From assembly GCA_022747635.1 (NCBI GenBank), contig JAKTNV010000163.1:248001-312000 (forward strand): a stretch of 64,000 nucleotides of DNA, in the 5' to 3' direction. The notes beneath the pieces were generated by a model. It did not search any database. It had not been told where the DNA came from and saw nothing but the letters and a program-made list of their open reading frames with translations. Numbering within the stretch: position 1 is the first letter of the stretch; each line of letters begins with the position of its first letter. The translations under genes and the position numbers were made by a program. Positions 27,547-41,793 of this stretch are shown here, in pieces. This DNA is from Hetaerina americana. Taxonomy: Eukaryota; Arthropoda; Insecta; Odonata; Calopterygidae.

Positions 27547-29351
27547 GTAAAAACATCGATAAAATAAACTAACTTAGAACAGACACCACCATACTCACAG
27601 CTTAAATATCCACGAAGCACGTACGACTCAATGTTGATATTTTAAGTCCTTTCTCCGTTGTTTTCATTCTTAATTACCTTTTTCAACAAACAGTAAAAAC
27701 AACGATAAAATAAACTAACTTACAACAGACACCACCATACTCACAGCTTAAATATCCACGAAGCACGGACGACTCAATTTTGATATTTTAATTCGTTGCT
27801 CCGTTGTTTTCATTCTCAATTACCCTTTTCAACAAACAGTAGAAACAACGATAAAATAAACTAACTTACAACAGACACCACCATACTCACAGCTCAAATA
27901 TCCACGAAGCACGGACGACTCAATATTGATATTTTAATTCGTTGCTCCGTTGTTTTCATTCTCAATTACATTTTTCAACAAATTGTAAAAACAACGATAA
28001 AATAAACTATCTTCCAACAGACATTACCATACTCACAGCCTAAATGTCCACGAAGCACGGACGACTCAATGTTGATATTTTAATTCGTTGCTCCGTTGTT
28101 TTCATTCTCAATTACCTTTTTCAACAAACAGTAAAAACAACGATAAAATAAACTATCTTACAACAGACACCACTATACTCGCTGCTTAAATATCCACGAA
28201 GCACGGACGACTCAATGATGATATTTTAATTCGTTGTTCCGTTGTTTTAATTCTCAATTACCTTTTTCAACAAACAGTATAAAAAACGATAAAATAAACT
28301 AACTTACAACAGACCCCACCATACTCACAGCTTAAATATTCACGAAGCACGGACGACTCAATGTTTATATTTTAATTCGTTGCTCCGTTGTTTTCATTCC
28401 CAATTACCTTTTTCAACAAACAGTAAAAACAACGATAAAATAAACTAACTTACAACAGACACCACTATACTCGCTGCTTAAATATCCACGAAGCACGGAC
28501 AACTCAATGATGATATTTTAATTCGTTGTTCCGTTGTTTTAATTCTCAATTACCTTTTTCAACAAACAGTATAAAAAACGATAGAATAAACTAACTTACA
28601 ACAGACACCACCATACTCACAGCTTAAATATCCACGAAACACGGCGACTCAATGTTGATATTTTAATTCGTTGCTCCGTTGTTTTCATTCTCAATGACCT
28701 TTTTCAACAAACAGTAAAAACAACGATAAAATAAACTAACTTACAACAGAACCCACCATACTCACAGCTTAAATGTCAACAAGCACGGACGACTCAATGT
28801 TGATATTTTAATTCGTTGCTCCGTTGTTTTCATTCTCAATTACCTTTTTCAAAAACATTAAAAACATCGATAAAATAAACTAACTTACAACAGACCCCAC
28901 CATACTCACTGCTTAAATATCCACGAAGCATGGACGACTCAATGTTGATATTTTAATTCGTTGCTCCAAAGTTTTCATTCTCAATTACCTTTTTCAACAA
29001 AACGTAAAAACAACGATAAAATAAACTAACTTACAACAGACACCACCATACTCACAGCTTAAATATCAACGAAGCACGGACGACTCAATGTTGGAATTTT
29101 AATTCGTTGCTCCGTTGTGTTCATTTTCAATTACCTTTTTCAACAAAGAGTAAAAACAACGATAAAATAAACTAACTTACAACAGACACCACCATACTCA
29201 CAGCCTTAATATCCACGAAGCAGAGACGACTCAATGTTGATATTTTAATTCGTTGCTCCGTTGTTTTCATTCTCAATTACTTTTTTCAACAAACAGTAGA
29301 AACAACGATAATATAAACTAACTTACAACAGACACCACCATACTCACAGGG
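26727..29351 (+). repeat. 18-monomer segment (about 2625 bp), copy 1
   Basis: Runs from the caaaaatatcc/cacaaccgac unit through ctctatg, ggactacttaatg, ggaatatt, cctt, taagtcc, caattttgat, caatattgat, cattaccatac, two ctatactcgctgc units, the cgaaacacggcgact unit, agaacccacc, ctccaaag, ggaatttt and cctt units. The first part overlaps the 15-mer copy 2. Repeated at once in tandem. Confidence 0.9.
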
Positions 29352-31975
29352 AAAATATCCACGAAGCACAACCGACTCAATGTTGAATTTTTAATTCGTT
29401 GCTCCGTTGTTTTCATTCTCAATTATATTTTTCAACAAACAGTAAAAACTACAATAAAATAAACTAACTTAGAACAGACACCACCATACTCACAGCTAAA
29501 ATATCCACGAAGCACGGACGACTCAATGTTGAATTTTTAATTCGTTGCTCCGTTGTGTTCATTCTCAATTACCTTTTTCAACAAAACGTAAAAACAACGA
29601 TAAAATAAACTAACTTACAACAGACACCACCATACTCACAGCTTAAATATCCACGAAGCACAGACGACTCTATGTTGATATTTTAATTCGTTGCTCCGTT
29701 GTTTTCATTTTTAATTACCTTTTTCAACAAACAGTAAAAACAACGATAAAATAAACTAACTTACAACAGACACCACCATACTCACAGCTAAAATATCCAC
29801 GAAGCACGGACTACTTAATGTTGATATTTTAATTCGATGCTCCGTTGTTTTCATTCTCAATTACCTTTTTCAACAAACAGTAATAACAACGATAAAATAA
29901 ACTAACTTACAACAGACACCACCATACTCACAGCTTAAATATCAACGAAGCACGGACGACTCAATGTTGGAATATTAATTCGTTGCTCCGTTGTGTTCAT
30001 TTTCAATTACCTTTTTCAACAAAGAGTAAAAACAACGATAAAATAAACTAACTTACAACAGACACCACCATACTCACAGCCTTAATATCCACGAAGCACA
30101 GACGACTCAATGTTGATATTTTAATTCGTTGCTCCGTTGTTTTCATTCTCAATTACCTTTTTCAACAAACAGTAAAAACATCGATAAAATAAACTAACTT
30201 AGAACAGACACCACCATACTCACAGCTTAAATATCCACGAAGCACGTACGACTCAATGTTGATATTTTAAGTCCTTTCTCCGTTGTTTTCATTCTTAATT
30301 ACCTTTTTCAACAAACAGTAAAAACAACGATAAAATAAACTAACTTACAACAGACACCACCATACTCACAGCTTAAATATCCACGAAGCACGGACGACTC
30401 AATTTTGATATTAAATTCGTTGCTCCGTTGTTTTCATTCTCAATTACCTTTTTCAACAAACAGTAGAAACAACGATAAAATAAACTAACTTACAACAGAC
30501 ACCACCATACTCACAGCTCAAATATCCACGAAGCACGGACGACTCAATATTGATATTTTAATTCGTTGCTCCGTTGTTTTCATTCTCAATTACATTTTTC
30601 AACAAATTGTAAAAACAACGATAAAATAAACTATCTTCCAACAGACATTACCATACTCACAGCCTAAATGTCCACGAAGCACGGACGACTCAATGTTGAT
30701 ATTTTAATTCGTTGCTCCGTTGTTTTCATTCTCAATTACCTTTTTCAACAAACAGTAAAAACAACGATAAAATAAACTATCTTACAACAGACACCACTAT
30801 ACTCGCTGCTTAAATATCCACGAAGCACGGACGACTCAATGATGATATTTTAATTCGTTGTTCCGTTGTTTTAATTCTCAATTACCTTTTTCAACAAACA
30901 GTATAAAAAACGATAAAATAAACTAACTTACAACAGACCCCACCATACTCACAGCTTAAATATGCACGAAGCACGGACGACTCAATGTTTATATTTTAAT
31001 TCGTTGCTCCGTTGTTTTCATTCCCAATTACCTTTTTCAACAAACAGTAAAAACAACGATAAAATAAACTAACTTACAACAGACACCACTATACTCGCTG
31101 CTTAAATATCCACGAAGCACGGACGACTCAATGATGATATTTTAATTCGTTGTTCCGTTGTTTTAATTCTCAATTACCTTTTTCAACAAACAGTATAAAA
31201 AACGATAAAATAAACTAACTTACAACAGACACCACCATACTCACAGCTTAAATATCCTCGAAACACGGCGACTCAATGTTGATATTTTAATTCGTTGCTC
31301 CGTTGTTTTCATTCTCAATGACCTTTTTCAACAAACAGTAAAAACAACGATAAAATAAACTAACTTACAACAGAACCCACCATACTCACAGCTTAAATGT
31401 CAACAAGCACGGACGACTCAATGTTGATATTTTAATTCGTTGCTCCGTTGTTTTCATTCTCAATTACCTTTTTCAAAAACATTAAAAACATCGATAAAAT
31501 AAACTAACTTACAACAGACCCCACCATACTCACTGCTTAAATATCCACGAAGCATGGACGACTCAATGTTGATATTTTAATTCGTTGCTCCAAAGTTTTC
31601 ATTCTCAATTACCTTTTTCAACAAAACGTAAAAACAACGATAAAATAAACTAACTTACAACAGACACCACCATACTCACAGCTTAAATATCAACGAAGCA
31701 CGGACGACTCAATGTTGGAATTTTAATTCGTTGCTCCGTTGTGTTCATTTTCAATTACCTTTTTCAACAAAGAGTAAAAACAACGATAAAATAAACTAAC
31801 TTACAACAGACACCACCATACTCACAGCCTTAATATCCACGAAGCAGAGACGACTCAATGTTGATATTTTAATTCGTTGCTCCGTTGTTTTCATTCTCAA
31901 TTACTTTTTTCAACAAACAGTAGAAACAACGATAATATAAACTAACTTACAACAGACACCACCATACTCACAGCG
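29352..31975 (+). repeat. 18-monomer segment, copy 2
   Basis: Same order and same markers as copy 1. Differences noted are cagggaaaatatcc for cagcaaaaatatcc at the join, ttaattcg for ttaattcc near 30122, gatattaaattcg near 30409 (one base shorter), tatgcacg for tattcacg, cggacgact for cggacaact, and tatcctcg for tatccacg near 31257. The match ends near 31975, where cagcgcaaatatcc follows. Confidence 0.9.
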
Positions 31976-34357
31976 CAAATATCCACGAAGCACGGACGAC
32001 TCAATATTGTTATTTTAATTCGTTGCTCCTTTGTTTTCATTCTTAATTACCTTTTTCAATAAACAGTAAAAACAACGATAAAATAAACTAACTTACAACA
32101 GACACCACTATACTCGCTGCTTAAATATCCACGAAGCACGGACGACTCAATGATGATATTTTAATTCGTTACTCCATTGTTTTCATTCTCAATCACCTTT
32201 TTCAACAAACAGTAAAAAAACGATAAAATAAACTAACTTACAACAGACACCACCATACTCACAGCATAAATATTCACGAAGCACGGACGACTCAATGTTG
32301 AATTTTTAATTCGTTGCTCCGTTGTTTTCATTCTTAATTATATTTTTCAACAAACAGTAAAAACTACGATAAAATAAACTAACTTAGAACAGACACCACC
32401 ATACTCACAGCTTAAATATTCACGAAGCACAGACGACTGAAAGTTGATATTTTAATTCGTTGCTCCGCTGTTTTCATTCTCAATTACTTTTTTCAACAAA
32501 CAGTGGAAACAACGATAAAATAAACTAACTTACAACAGACACCACCATACTCACAGCTCAAATATCCACGAAGCACGGACTACTCAATGTTGATATTTTA
32601 ATTCGTTGCTCCGTTGTTTTCATTCTCAATTACTTTTTTCAACAAACAGTAGAAACAACGATAAAATAAACTAACTTACAACAGACACCACCATACTCAC
32701 AGCTCAAATATCCACGAAGCACGGACGACTCAATATTGTTATTTTAATTCGTTGCTCCTTTGTTTTCATTCTTAATTACCTTTTTCAATAAACAGTAAAA
32801 ACAACGATAAAATAAACTAACTTACAACAGACACCACCATACTCACAGCTTAAATGTCCACGAAGCACGGACGACTCAATGATGATATTTTAATTCGTTC
32901 CTCCGTTGTTTTCATTCTCAATTACCTTTTTCAACAAACAGTAAAAACAACGATAAAATAAACTAACTTACAACAGACACCACCATACTCACAGCCTTAA
33001 TATCCACGAAGCACAGACGACTCAATGTTGATATTTTAATTCGTTGCTCCGTTGTGTTCATTCTCAATTACCTTTTTCAACAAACATTAAAAACATCGAT
33101 AAAATAAACTAACTTACAACAGACCCCACCATACTCACTGCTTAAATATCCACGAAGCACGGACGACTCAATGTTGATATTTTAATTCGTTGCTCCATTG
33201 TTTTCATTCTCAATTACCTTTTTCAACAAAACGTAAAAACAACGATAAAATAAACTAACTTACAACAGACACCACCATACTCACAGCTTAAATATTCACG
33301 AAGCACGGACGACTGAAAGTTGATATTTTAATTCGTTGCTCCGTTGTTTTCATTCTCAATTACCTTTTTCAACAAACAGTAATAACAACGATAAAATAAA
33401 CTAACTTACAACAGACACCACCATACTCACAGCTAAAATATCCACGAAGCACGGACTACTTAATGTTGATATTTTAATTCGTTGCTCCGTTGTTTTCATT
33501 CTCAATAACCTTTTCAACAAACAGTAAAAACAACGATAAAATAAACTAACTTACAACAGACACCACCATACTCACAGCTTAAATATCAACGAAGCACGGA
33601 CGACTCAATTTTGGAATTTTAATTCGTTGCTCCGTTGTGTTCATTTTCAATTACCTTTTTCAACAAACAGTAATAACAACGATAAAATAAACTAACTTAC
33701 AACAGACTCCACCATACTCACAGCTCAAATATCCACGAAGCACGGACTACTCAATGTTGATATTTTAATTCGTTGCTCCGTTGTTTTCATTCTCAATTAC
33801 CTTTTTCAACAAACAGTAAAAAAAACGATAAAATAAACTAACTTACAACAGACACCACCATACTCACAGCTTAAATATACGCGAAGCACGGACGACTCAA
33901 TGTTGGAATTTTAATTCGTTGCTCCGTTGTGTTTATTTTCAATTACCTTTTTCAACAAAGAGTAAAAACAACGATAAAATAAACTAAATTACAACAGACT
34001 CCACCATACTCACAGCTTAAATATGCACGAAGCACGGACGACTCAATGTTTATATTTTAATTCGTTGCTCCGTTGTTTTCATTCCCAATTACCTTTTTCA
34101 ACAAACAGTAATAACAACGATAAAATAAACTAACTTATTACAGACACCACCATACTCACAGCTTAAATGTCCGCGACCGAAGGACGACTCAATGTTGATA
34201 TTTTTATTCGTTGCTACGTTGTTTTCATTCTCAATTACCTTTTTCAACAAACAGTAAAAACAACGATAAAATAAACTAACTTACAACAGACACCACCATA
34301 CTCACAGCTTAAATATCAACGAAGCACGGACGACTCAATGTTGGAATTTTAATTCGT
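31560..34357 (+). repeat. Dispersed 2.8-kb block, copy 1 (offset 7436 bp)
   Basis: About 19 monomers that match 38996-41793 at an offset of 7436 bp (51 monomers minus 10 bp). Markers are ctccaaag (31590/39026), cataaatattcacg (32264/39700), ctccgctg with cagtggaaac, gttcctccg, and the rare cttattacag with aatgtccgcgac (34130/41571). Differences include ttactcc (ttgctcc), a one-base loss in accttttcaac near 33510, tatacgcgaag near 33878, and cgcgaccgaagg for cgcgacgcacgg near 34172. Confidence 0.87.
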
Positions 34358-35900
34358 TGCTTTGTTGTTTTCATTCTCAATTACATTTTTCAACAAACAG
34401 TAAAAACAACGATAAAATAAACTAACTTACAACAGACACCACTATACTCGCTGCTTAAATATCCACGAAGCACGGACGACTCAATGATGATATTTTAATT
34501 CGTTGTTCCGTTGTTTTAATTCTCAATTACCTTTTTCAACAAACAGTATAAAAAACGATAAAATAAACTAACTTACAACAGACACCACCATACTCACAGC
34601 TTAAATATCCACGAAACACGGCGACTCAATGTTGATATTTTAATTCGTTGCTCCGTTGTTTTCATTCTCAATGACCTTTTTCAACAAACAGTAAAAACAA
34701 CGATAAAATAAACTAACTTACAACAGACACCACCATACTCACAGCTTAAATATCAACGAAGCACGGACGACTCAATGTTGGAATTTTAATTCGTTGCTCC
34801 GTTGTGTTCATTTTCAATTACCTTTTTCAACAAAGAGTAAAAACAACGATAAAATAAACTAACTTACAACAGACACCACCATACTCACAGCCTTAATATC
34901 CACGAAGCACAGACGACTCAATGTTGATATTTTAATTCGTTGCTCCGTTGTTTTCATTCTCAATTACTTTTTTCAACAAACAGTAGAAACAACGATAATA
35001 TAAACTAACTTACAACAGACACCACCATACTCACAGCGCAAATATCCACGAAGCACGGACGACTCAATATTGTTATTTTAATTCGTTGCTCCTTTGTTTT
35101 CATTCTTAATTACCTTTTTCAATAAACAGTAAAAACAACGATAAAATAAACTAACTTACAACAGACACCACTATACTCGCTCTTAAATATCCACGAAGCA
35201 CGGACGACTCAATGATGATATTTTAATTCGTTGCTCCATTGTTTTCATTCTTAATCACCTTTTTCAACAAACAGTAAAAAAACGATAAAATAAACTAACT
35301 TACAACATACACCACCATACTCACAGCATAAATATCCACGAAGCACGGACGACTCAATGTTGAATTTTTAATTCGTTGCTCCGTTGTTATCATTCTTAAT
35401 TATATTTTTCAACAAACAGTAAAAACTACGATAAAATAAACTAACTTAGAACAGACACCACCATATTCACAGCTTAAATATCCACGAAGCACGGACGACT
35501 CAATGATGATATTTTAATTCGTTGCTCCGTTGTTTTCATTCTCAATTACCATTTTCCACTAAAGTAAAAACAACGATAAAATAAACTAACTTACAACAGG
35601 ACCACCATACTCACAGCTTAAATATCCACGAAGCACGGACGACTCAATGTTGATATTTTAATTCGTTGCTCCGTTGTTTTCATTCTAAATAACATTTTTC
35701 AACAAACAGTAAAAACAACGATAAAATAAACTAACTTACAACAGACACCACCATATCCACAGCTTAAATATTCACGAAGCACAGACGACTGAAAGTTGAT
35801 ATTTTAATTCGTTGCTCCGCTGTTTTCATTCTCAATTACTTTTTTCAACAAACAGTGGAAACAACGATAAAATAAACTAACTTACAACAGACACCACCAT
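34358..35900 (+). repeat. Dispersed 1.5-kb block, copy 1 (offset about 8896 bp)
   Basis: From the chimeric unit with ttgctttgttg at 34361 the sequence follows 43257 onward, not the 7436-bp partner. The two copies differ by monomer-scale indels: 43.6 kb has an extra agaacccacc unit, and 35.5 kb has an extra 145-bp caggaccacc unit. The match resumes to the ctccgctg/cagtggaaac unit (offset 8899) and ends near 35900. Confidence 0.8.
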
Positions 35901-36260
35901 ACTCACAGCCTTAATATCCACGAAGCACAGACGACTCAATGTTGATATTTTAATTCGTTGCTCCGTTGTTTTCATTCTCAATTACTTTTTTCAACAAACA
36001 GTAGAAACAACGATAATAAAAACTAACTTACAACAGACACCCCCATACTCACAGCGCAAATATCCACGAAGCACGGACGACTCAATATTGTTATTTTAAT
36101 TCGTTGCTCCTTTGTTTTCATTCTTAATTACCTTTTTCAATAAACATTAAAAACAACGATAAAATAAACTAACTTACAACAGACACCACTATACTCGCTG
36201 CTTAAATATCCACGAAGCACGGACGACTCAATTTTGATATTTTAATTCGTTGCTTCGTTG
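35901..36260 (+). repeat. Mixed satellite monomers at a mosaic join
   Basis: About two and a half units (cctt, gcgcaaatatcc, ctatactcgctgc classes) that lead into a chimeric monomer near 36225-36300. Its left part is the caattttgat class, and its right part (gcttcgttg, then ttacttttttc and aaaccaaaataaaa) is like the aaacaaaaataaaa class. There is no other sequence. Confidence 0.75.
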
Positions 36261-38140
36261 TTTTCATTCTCAATTACTTTTTTCAACAAACAGTAAAAAC
36301 CAAAATAAAATAAACTAACTTACAACAGACACCACCATACTCACAGCTTAAATATCCACGAAGCACGGACTACTCAATGTTGATATTTTAATTCGTTGCT
36401 CCGTTGTTTTCATTCACAATTACCTTTTTCAACAAACAGTAAAAACAACGATAAAATAAACTAAATTACAACAGACCCCACCATACTCACAGCTTAAATA
36501 TGCACGAAGCACGGACGACTCAATGTTTATATTTTAATTCGTTGCTCCGTTGTTTTCATTCCCAATTACCTTTTTCAACAAACAGTAAAAACAACGATAA
36601 AATAAACTAACTTACAACAGACACGACCATACTCACAGCTTAAATATCCACGAAGCACGGACGACTCAATGATGATATTTTAATTCGTTGTTCCGTTGTT
36701 TTAATTCTCAATTACCTTTTTCAACAAACAGTATAAAAAACGATAAAATAAACTAACTTACAACAGACAACCCCATACTTACCGCTTAAATGTCCACGAA
36801 GCACGGACGACTCACTGTTGATATTTTAATTCCTTGCTCCGTTGTTTTCATTCTCAATTACCTTTTTCAACAAACAGTATAAAAAACGATAAAATAAACT
36901 AACTTACAACAGACAACACCATACTCACAGCTTAAATGTCAACAAGCACGGACGACTCAATGTTGATATTTTAATTCGTTGCTCCGTTGTTTTCATTCTC
37001 AATTACCTTTTTCAACAAACATTAAAAACATCGATAAAATAAACTTACTTACAACAGACAACACCATACTCACAGCTTAAATGTCAACAAGCACGGACGA
37101 CTCAATGTTGATATTTTAATTCGTTGCTTCGTTGTTTTCATTCTCAATTACCTTTTTCAACAAACATTAAAAACATCGATAAAATAAACTAACTTACAAC
37201 AGACCCCACCATACTCACTGCTTAAATATCCACGAAGCACGGACGACTCAATGTTGATATTTTAATTCGTTGCTCCATTGTTTTCATTCTCAATCACATT
37301 TTTCAACAAACAGTAAAAAAACGATTAAATAAACTAACTTACAACAGACACCACCATACTCACAGCAAAAATATCCACGAAGCACAACCGACTCAATGTT
37401 GAATTTTTAATTCGTTGCTCCGTTGTTTTCATTCTCAATTATATTTTTCAACAAACAGTAAAAACTACAATAAAATAAACTAACTTAGAACAGACACCAC
37501 CATACTCACAGCTAAAATATCCACGAAGCACGGACGACTCAATGTTGAATTTTTAATTCGTTGCTCCGTTGTTTTCATTCTCAATTACCTTTTTCAACAA
37601 ACATTAAAAACATCGATAAAATAAACTTACTTACAACAGACACCACCATACTCACAGCTTAAATATCCACGAAGCACAGACGACTCTATGTTGATATTTT
37701 AATTCGTTGCTCCGTTGTTTTCATTTTTAATTACCTTTTTCAACAAACAGTAAAAACAACGATAAAATAAACTAACTTACAACAGACACCACCATACTCA
37801 CAGCTAAAATATCCACGAAACACGGACTACTTAATGTTGATATTTTAATTCGATGCTCCGTTGTTTTCATTCTCAATTACCTTTTTCAACAAACAGTAAT
37901 AACAACGATAAAATAAACTAACTTACAACAGACACCACCATACTCACAGCTTAAATATCAACGAAGCCCGGACGACTCAATGTTGGAATATTAATTCGTT
38001 GCTCCGTTGTGTTCATTTTCAATTACCTTTTTCAACAAAGAGTAAAAACAACGATAAAATAAACTAACTTACAACAGACACCACCATACTCACAGCCTTA
38101 ATATCCACGAAGCACAGACGACTCAATGTTGATATTTTAA
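36261..38140 (+). repeat. Dispersed copy of 23.43-25.31 kb (offset 12828 bp)
   Basis: Matches cattcacaatt, acacgaccatactc, aaccccatactt, two aatgtcaacaagc units, ctccattg with caatcacattt, caaaaatatcc, ctctatg, ttaattcgatg and ggaatatt in order. One patch differs: at about 37571-37632 the expected gttgtgttc and caaaacgtaaaaac are replaced by gttgttttc, caaacattaaaaacatcg and aaacttac, a sequence normal for another monomer class. The flanks on both sides stay colinear. Confidence 0.85.
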
Positions 38141-38950
38141 TTCGTTGCTCCGTTGTTTTCATTCTCAATTACCTTTTTCAACAAACAGTAAAAACATCGA
38201 TAAAATAAACTAACTTAGAACAGACACCACCATACTCACAGCTTAAATATCCACGAAGCACGTACGACTCAATGTTGATATTTTAAGTCCTTTCTCCGTT
38301 GTTTTCATTCTTAATTACCTTTTTCAACAAACAGTAAAAACAACGATAAAATAAACTAACTTACAACAGACACCACCATACTCACAGCTTAAATATCCAC
38401 GAAGCACGGACGACTCAATTTTGATATTTTAATTCGTTGCTCCGTTGTTTTCATTCTCAATTACCTTTTTCAACAAACAGTAGAAACAACGATAAAATAA
38501 ACTAACTTACAACAGACACCACCATACTCACAGCTCAAATATCCACGAAGCACGGACGACTCAATATTGATATTTTAATTCGTTGCTCCGTTGTTTTCAT
38601 TCTCAATTACATTTTTCAACAAATTGTAAAAACAACGATAAAATAAACTATCTTCCAACAGACATTACCATACTCACAGCCTAAATGTCCACGAAGCACG
38701 GACGACTCAATGTTGATATTTTAATTCGTTGCTCCGTTGTTTTCATTCTCAATTACCTTTTTCAACAAACAGTAAAAACAACGATAAAATAAACTATCTT
38801 ACAACAGACACCACTATACTCGCTGCTTAAATATCCACGAAGCACGGACGACTCAATGATGATATTTTAATTCGTTGTTCCGTTGTTTTAATTCTCAATT
38901 ACCTTTTTCAACAAACAGTATAAAAAACGATAAAATAAACTAACTTACAA
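38141..38950 (+). repeat. Copy of 30.12-30.93 kb (offset about 8016 bp)
   Basis: Continues from the 12828-bp copy without a break but now follows 30124-30934: cctt unit, cgtacgac with taagtcc (38285/30269), caattttgat, caatattgat with caaattgtaaa, cattaccatac, and ctatactcgctgc with gttgttccg. It then switches to acacgaccatac, where 30.9 kb has accccaccatac. Confidence 0.8.
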
Positions 38951-38995
38951 CAGACACGACCATACTCACAGCTTAAATGTCCACGAAGCACGGAC

Positions 38996-41793
38996 GACTC
39001 AATGTTGATATTTTTATTCGTTGCTCCAAAGTTTTCATTCTCAATTACCTTTTTCAACAAAACGTAAAAACAACGATAAAATAAACTAACTTACAACAGA
39101 CACCACCATACTCACAGCTTAAATATCAACGAAGCACGGACGACTCAATGTTGGAATTTTAATTCGTTGCTCCGTTGTGTTCATTTTCAATTACCTTTTT
39201 CAACAAAGAGTAAAAACAACGATAAAATAAACTAACTTACAACAGACACCACCATACTCACAGCCTTAATATCCACGAAGCAGAGACGACTCAATGTTGA
39301 TATTTTAATTCGTTGCTCCGTTGTTTTCATTCTCAATTACTTTTTTCAACAAACAGTAGAAACAACGATAATATAAACTAACTTACAACAGACACCACCA
39401 TACTCACAGCGCAAATATCCACGAAGCACGGACGACTCAATATTGTTATTTTAATTCGTTGCTCCTTTGTTTTCATTCTTAATTACCTTTTTCAATAAAC
39501 AGTAAAAACAACGATAAAATAAACTAACTTACAACAGACACCACTATACTCGCTGCTTAAATATCCACGAAGCACGGACGACTCAATGATGATATTTTAA
39601 TTCGTTGCTCCATTGTTTTCATTCTCAATCACCTTTTTCAACAAACAGTAAAAAAACGATAAAATAAACTAACTTACAACAGACACCACCATACTCACAG
39701 CATAAATATTCACGAAGCACGGACGACTCAATGTTGAATTTTTAATTCGTTGCTCCGTTGTTTTCATTCTTAATTATATTTTTCAACAAACAGTAAAAAC
39801 TACGATAAAATAAACTAACTTAGAACAGACACCACCATACTCACAGCTTAAATATTCACGAAGCACAGACGACTGAAAGTTGATATTTTAATTCGTTGCT
39901 CCGCTGTTTTCATTCTCAATTACTTTTTTCAACAAACAGTGGAAACAACGATAAAATAAACTAACTTACAACAGACACCACCATACTCACAGCTCAAATA
40001 TCCACGAAGCACGGACTACTCAATGTTGATATTTTAATTCGTTGCTCCGTTGTTTTCATTCTCAATTACTTTTTTCAACAAACAGTAGAAACAACGATAA
40101 AATAAACTAACTTACAACAGACAGCACCATACTCACAGCTCAAATATCCACGAAGCACGGACGACTCAATATTGTTATTTTAATTCGTTGCTCCTTTGTT
40201 TTCATTCTTAATTACCTTTTTCAATAAACAGTAAAAACAACGATAAAATAAACTAACTTACAACAGACACCACCATACTCACAGCTTAAATGTCCACGAA
40301 GCACGGACGACTCAATGATGATATTTTAATTTGTTCCTCCGTTGTTTTCATTCTCAATTACCTTTTTCAACAAACAGTAAAAACAACGATAAAATAAACT
40401 AACTTACAACAGACACCACCATACTCACAGCCTTAATATCCACGAAGCACAGACGACTCAATGTTGATATTTTAATTCGTTGCTCCGTTGTGTTCATTCT
40501 CAATTACCTTTTTCAACAAACATTAAAAACATCGATAAAATAAACTAACTTACAACAGACCCCACCATACTCACTGCTTAAATATCCACGAAGCACGGAC
40601 GACTCAATGTTGATATTTTAATTCGTTGCTCCATTGTTTTCATTCTCAATTACCTTTTTCAACAAAACGTAAAAACAACGATAAAATAAACTAACTTACA
40701 ACAGACACCACCATACTCACAGCTTAAATATTCACGAAGCACGGACGACTGAAAGTTGATATTTTAATTCGTTGCTCCGTTGTTTTCATTCTCAATTACC
40801 TTTTTCAACAAACAGTAATAACAACGATAAAATAAACTAACTTACAACAGACACCACCATACTCACAGCTAAAATATCCACGAAGCACGGACTACTTAAT
40901 GTTGATATTTTAATTCGTTGCTCCGTTGTTTTCATTCTCAATTACCTTTTTCAACAAACAGTAAAAACAACGATAAAATAAACTAACTTACAACAGACAC
41001 CACCATACTCACAGCTTAAATATCAACGAAGCACGGACGACTCAATTTTGGAATTTTAATTCGTTGCTCCGTTGTGTTCATTTTCAATTACCTTTTTCAA
41101 CAAACAGTAATAACAACGATAAAATAAACTAACTTACAACAGACACCATCATACTCACAGCTCAAATATCCACGAAGCACGGACTACTCAATGTTGATAT
41201 TTTAATTCGTTGCTCCGTTGTTGTCATTCTCAATTACCTTTTTCAACAAACAGTAAAAAAAACGATAAAATAAACTAACTTACAACAGACACCACCATAC
41301 TCACAGCTTAAATATCAACGAAGCACGGACGACTCAATGTTGGAATTTTAATTCGTTGCTCCGTTGTGTTCATTTTCAATTACCTTTTTCAACAAAGAGT
41401 AAAAACAACGATAAAATAAACTAAATTACAACAGACCCCACCATACTCACAGCTTAAATATGCACGAAGCACGGACGACTCAATGTTTATATTTTAATTC
41501 GTTGCTCCGTTGTTTTCATTCCCAATTACCTTTTTCAACAAACAGTAATAACAACGATAAAATAAACTAACTTATTACAGACACCACCATACTCACAGCT
41601 TAAATGTCCGCGACGCACGGACGACTCAATGTTGATATTTTTATTCGTTGCTACGTTGTTTTCATTCTCAATTACCTTATTCAACAAACAGTAAAAACAA
41701 CGATAAAATAAACTAACTTACAACAGACACCACCATACTCACAGCTTAAATATCAACGAAGCACGGACGACTCAATGTTGGAATTTTAATTCG
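38996..41793 (+). repeat. Dispersed 2.8-kb block, copy 2
   Basis: Partner of 31560-34357. It starts within a monomer that has tttttattcg before ctccaaag, and ends near 41793, where the ggaatttt unit keeps its normal gttgtgttcattttc half. In copy 1 the same unit switches to gctttgttg. The break in copy 1 is thus the derived, chimeric one. Confidence 0.87.
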
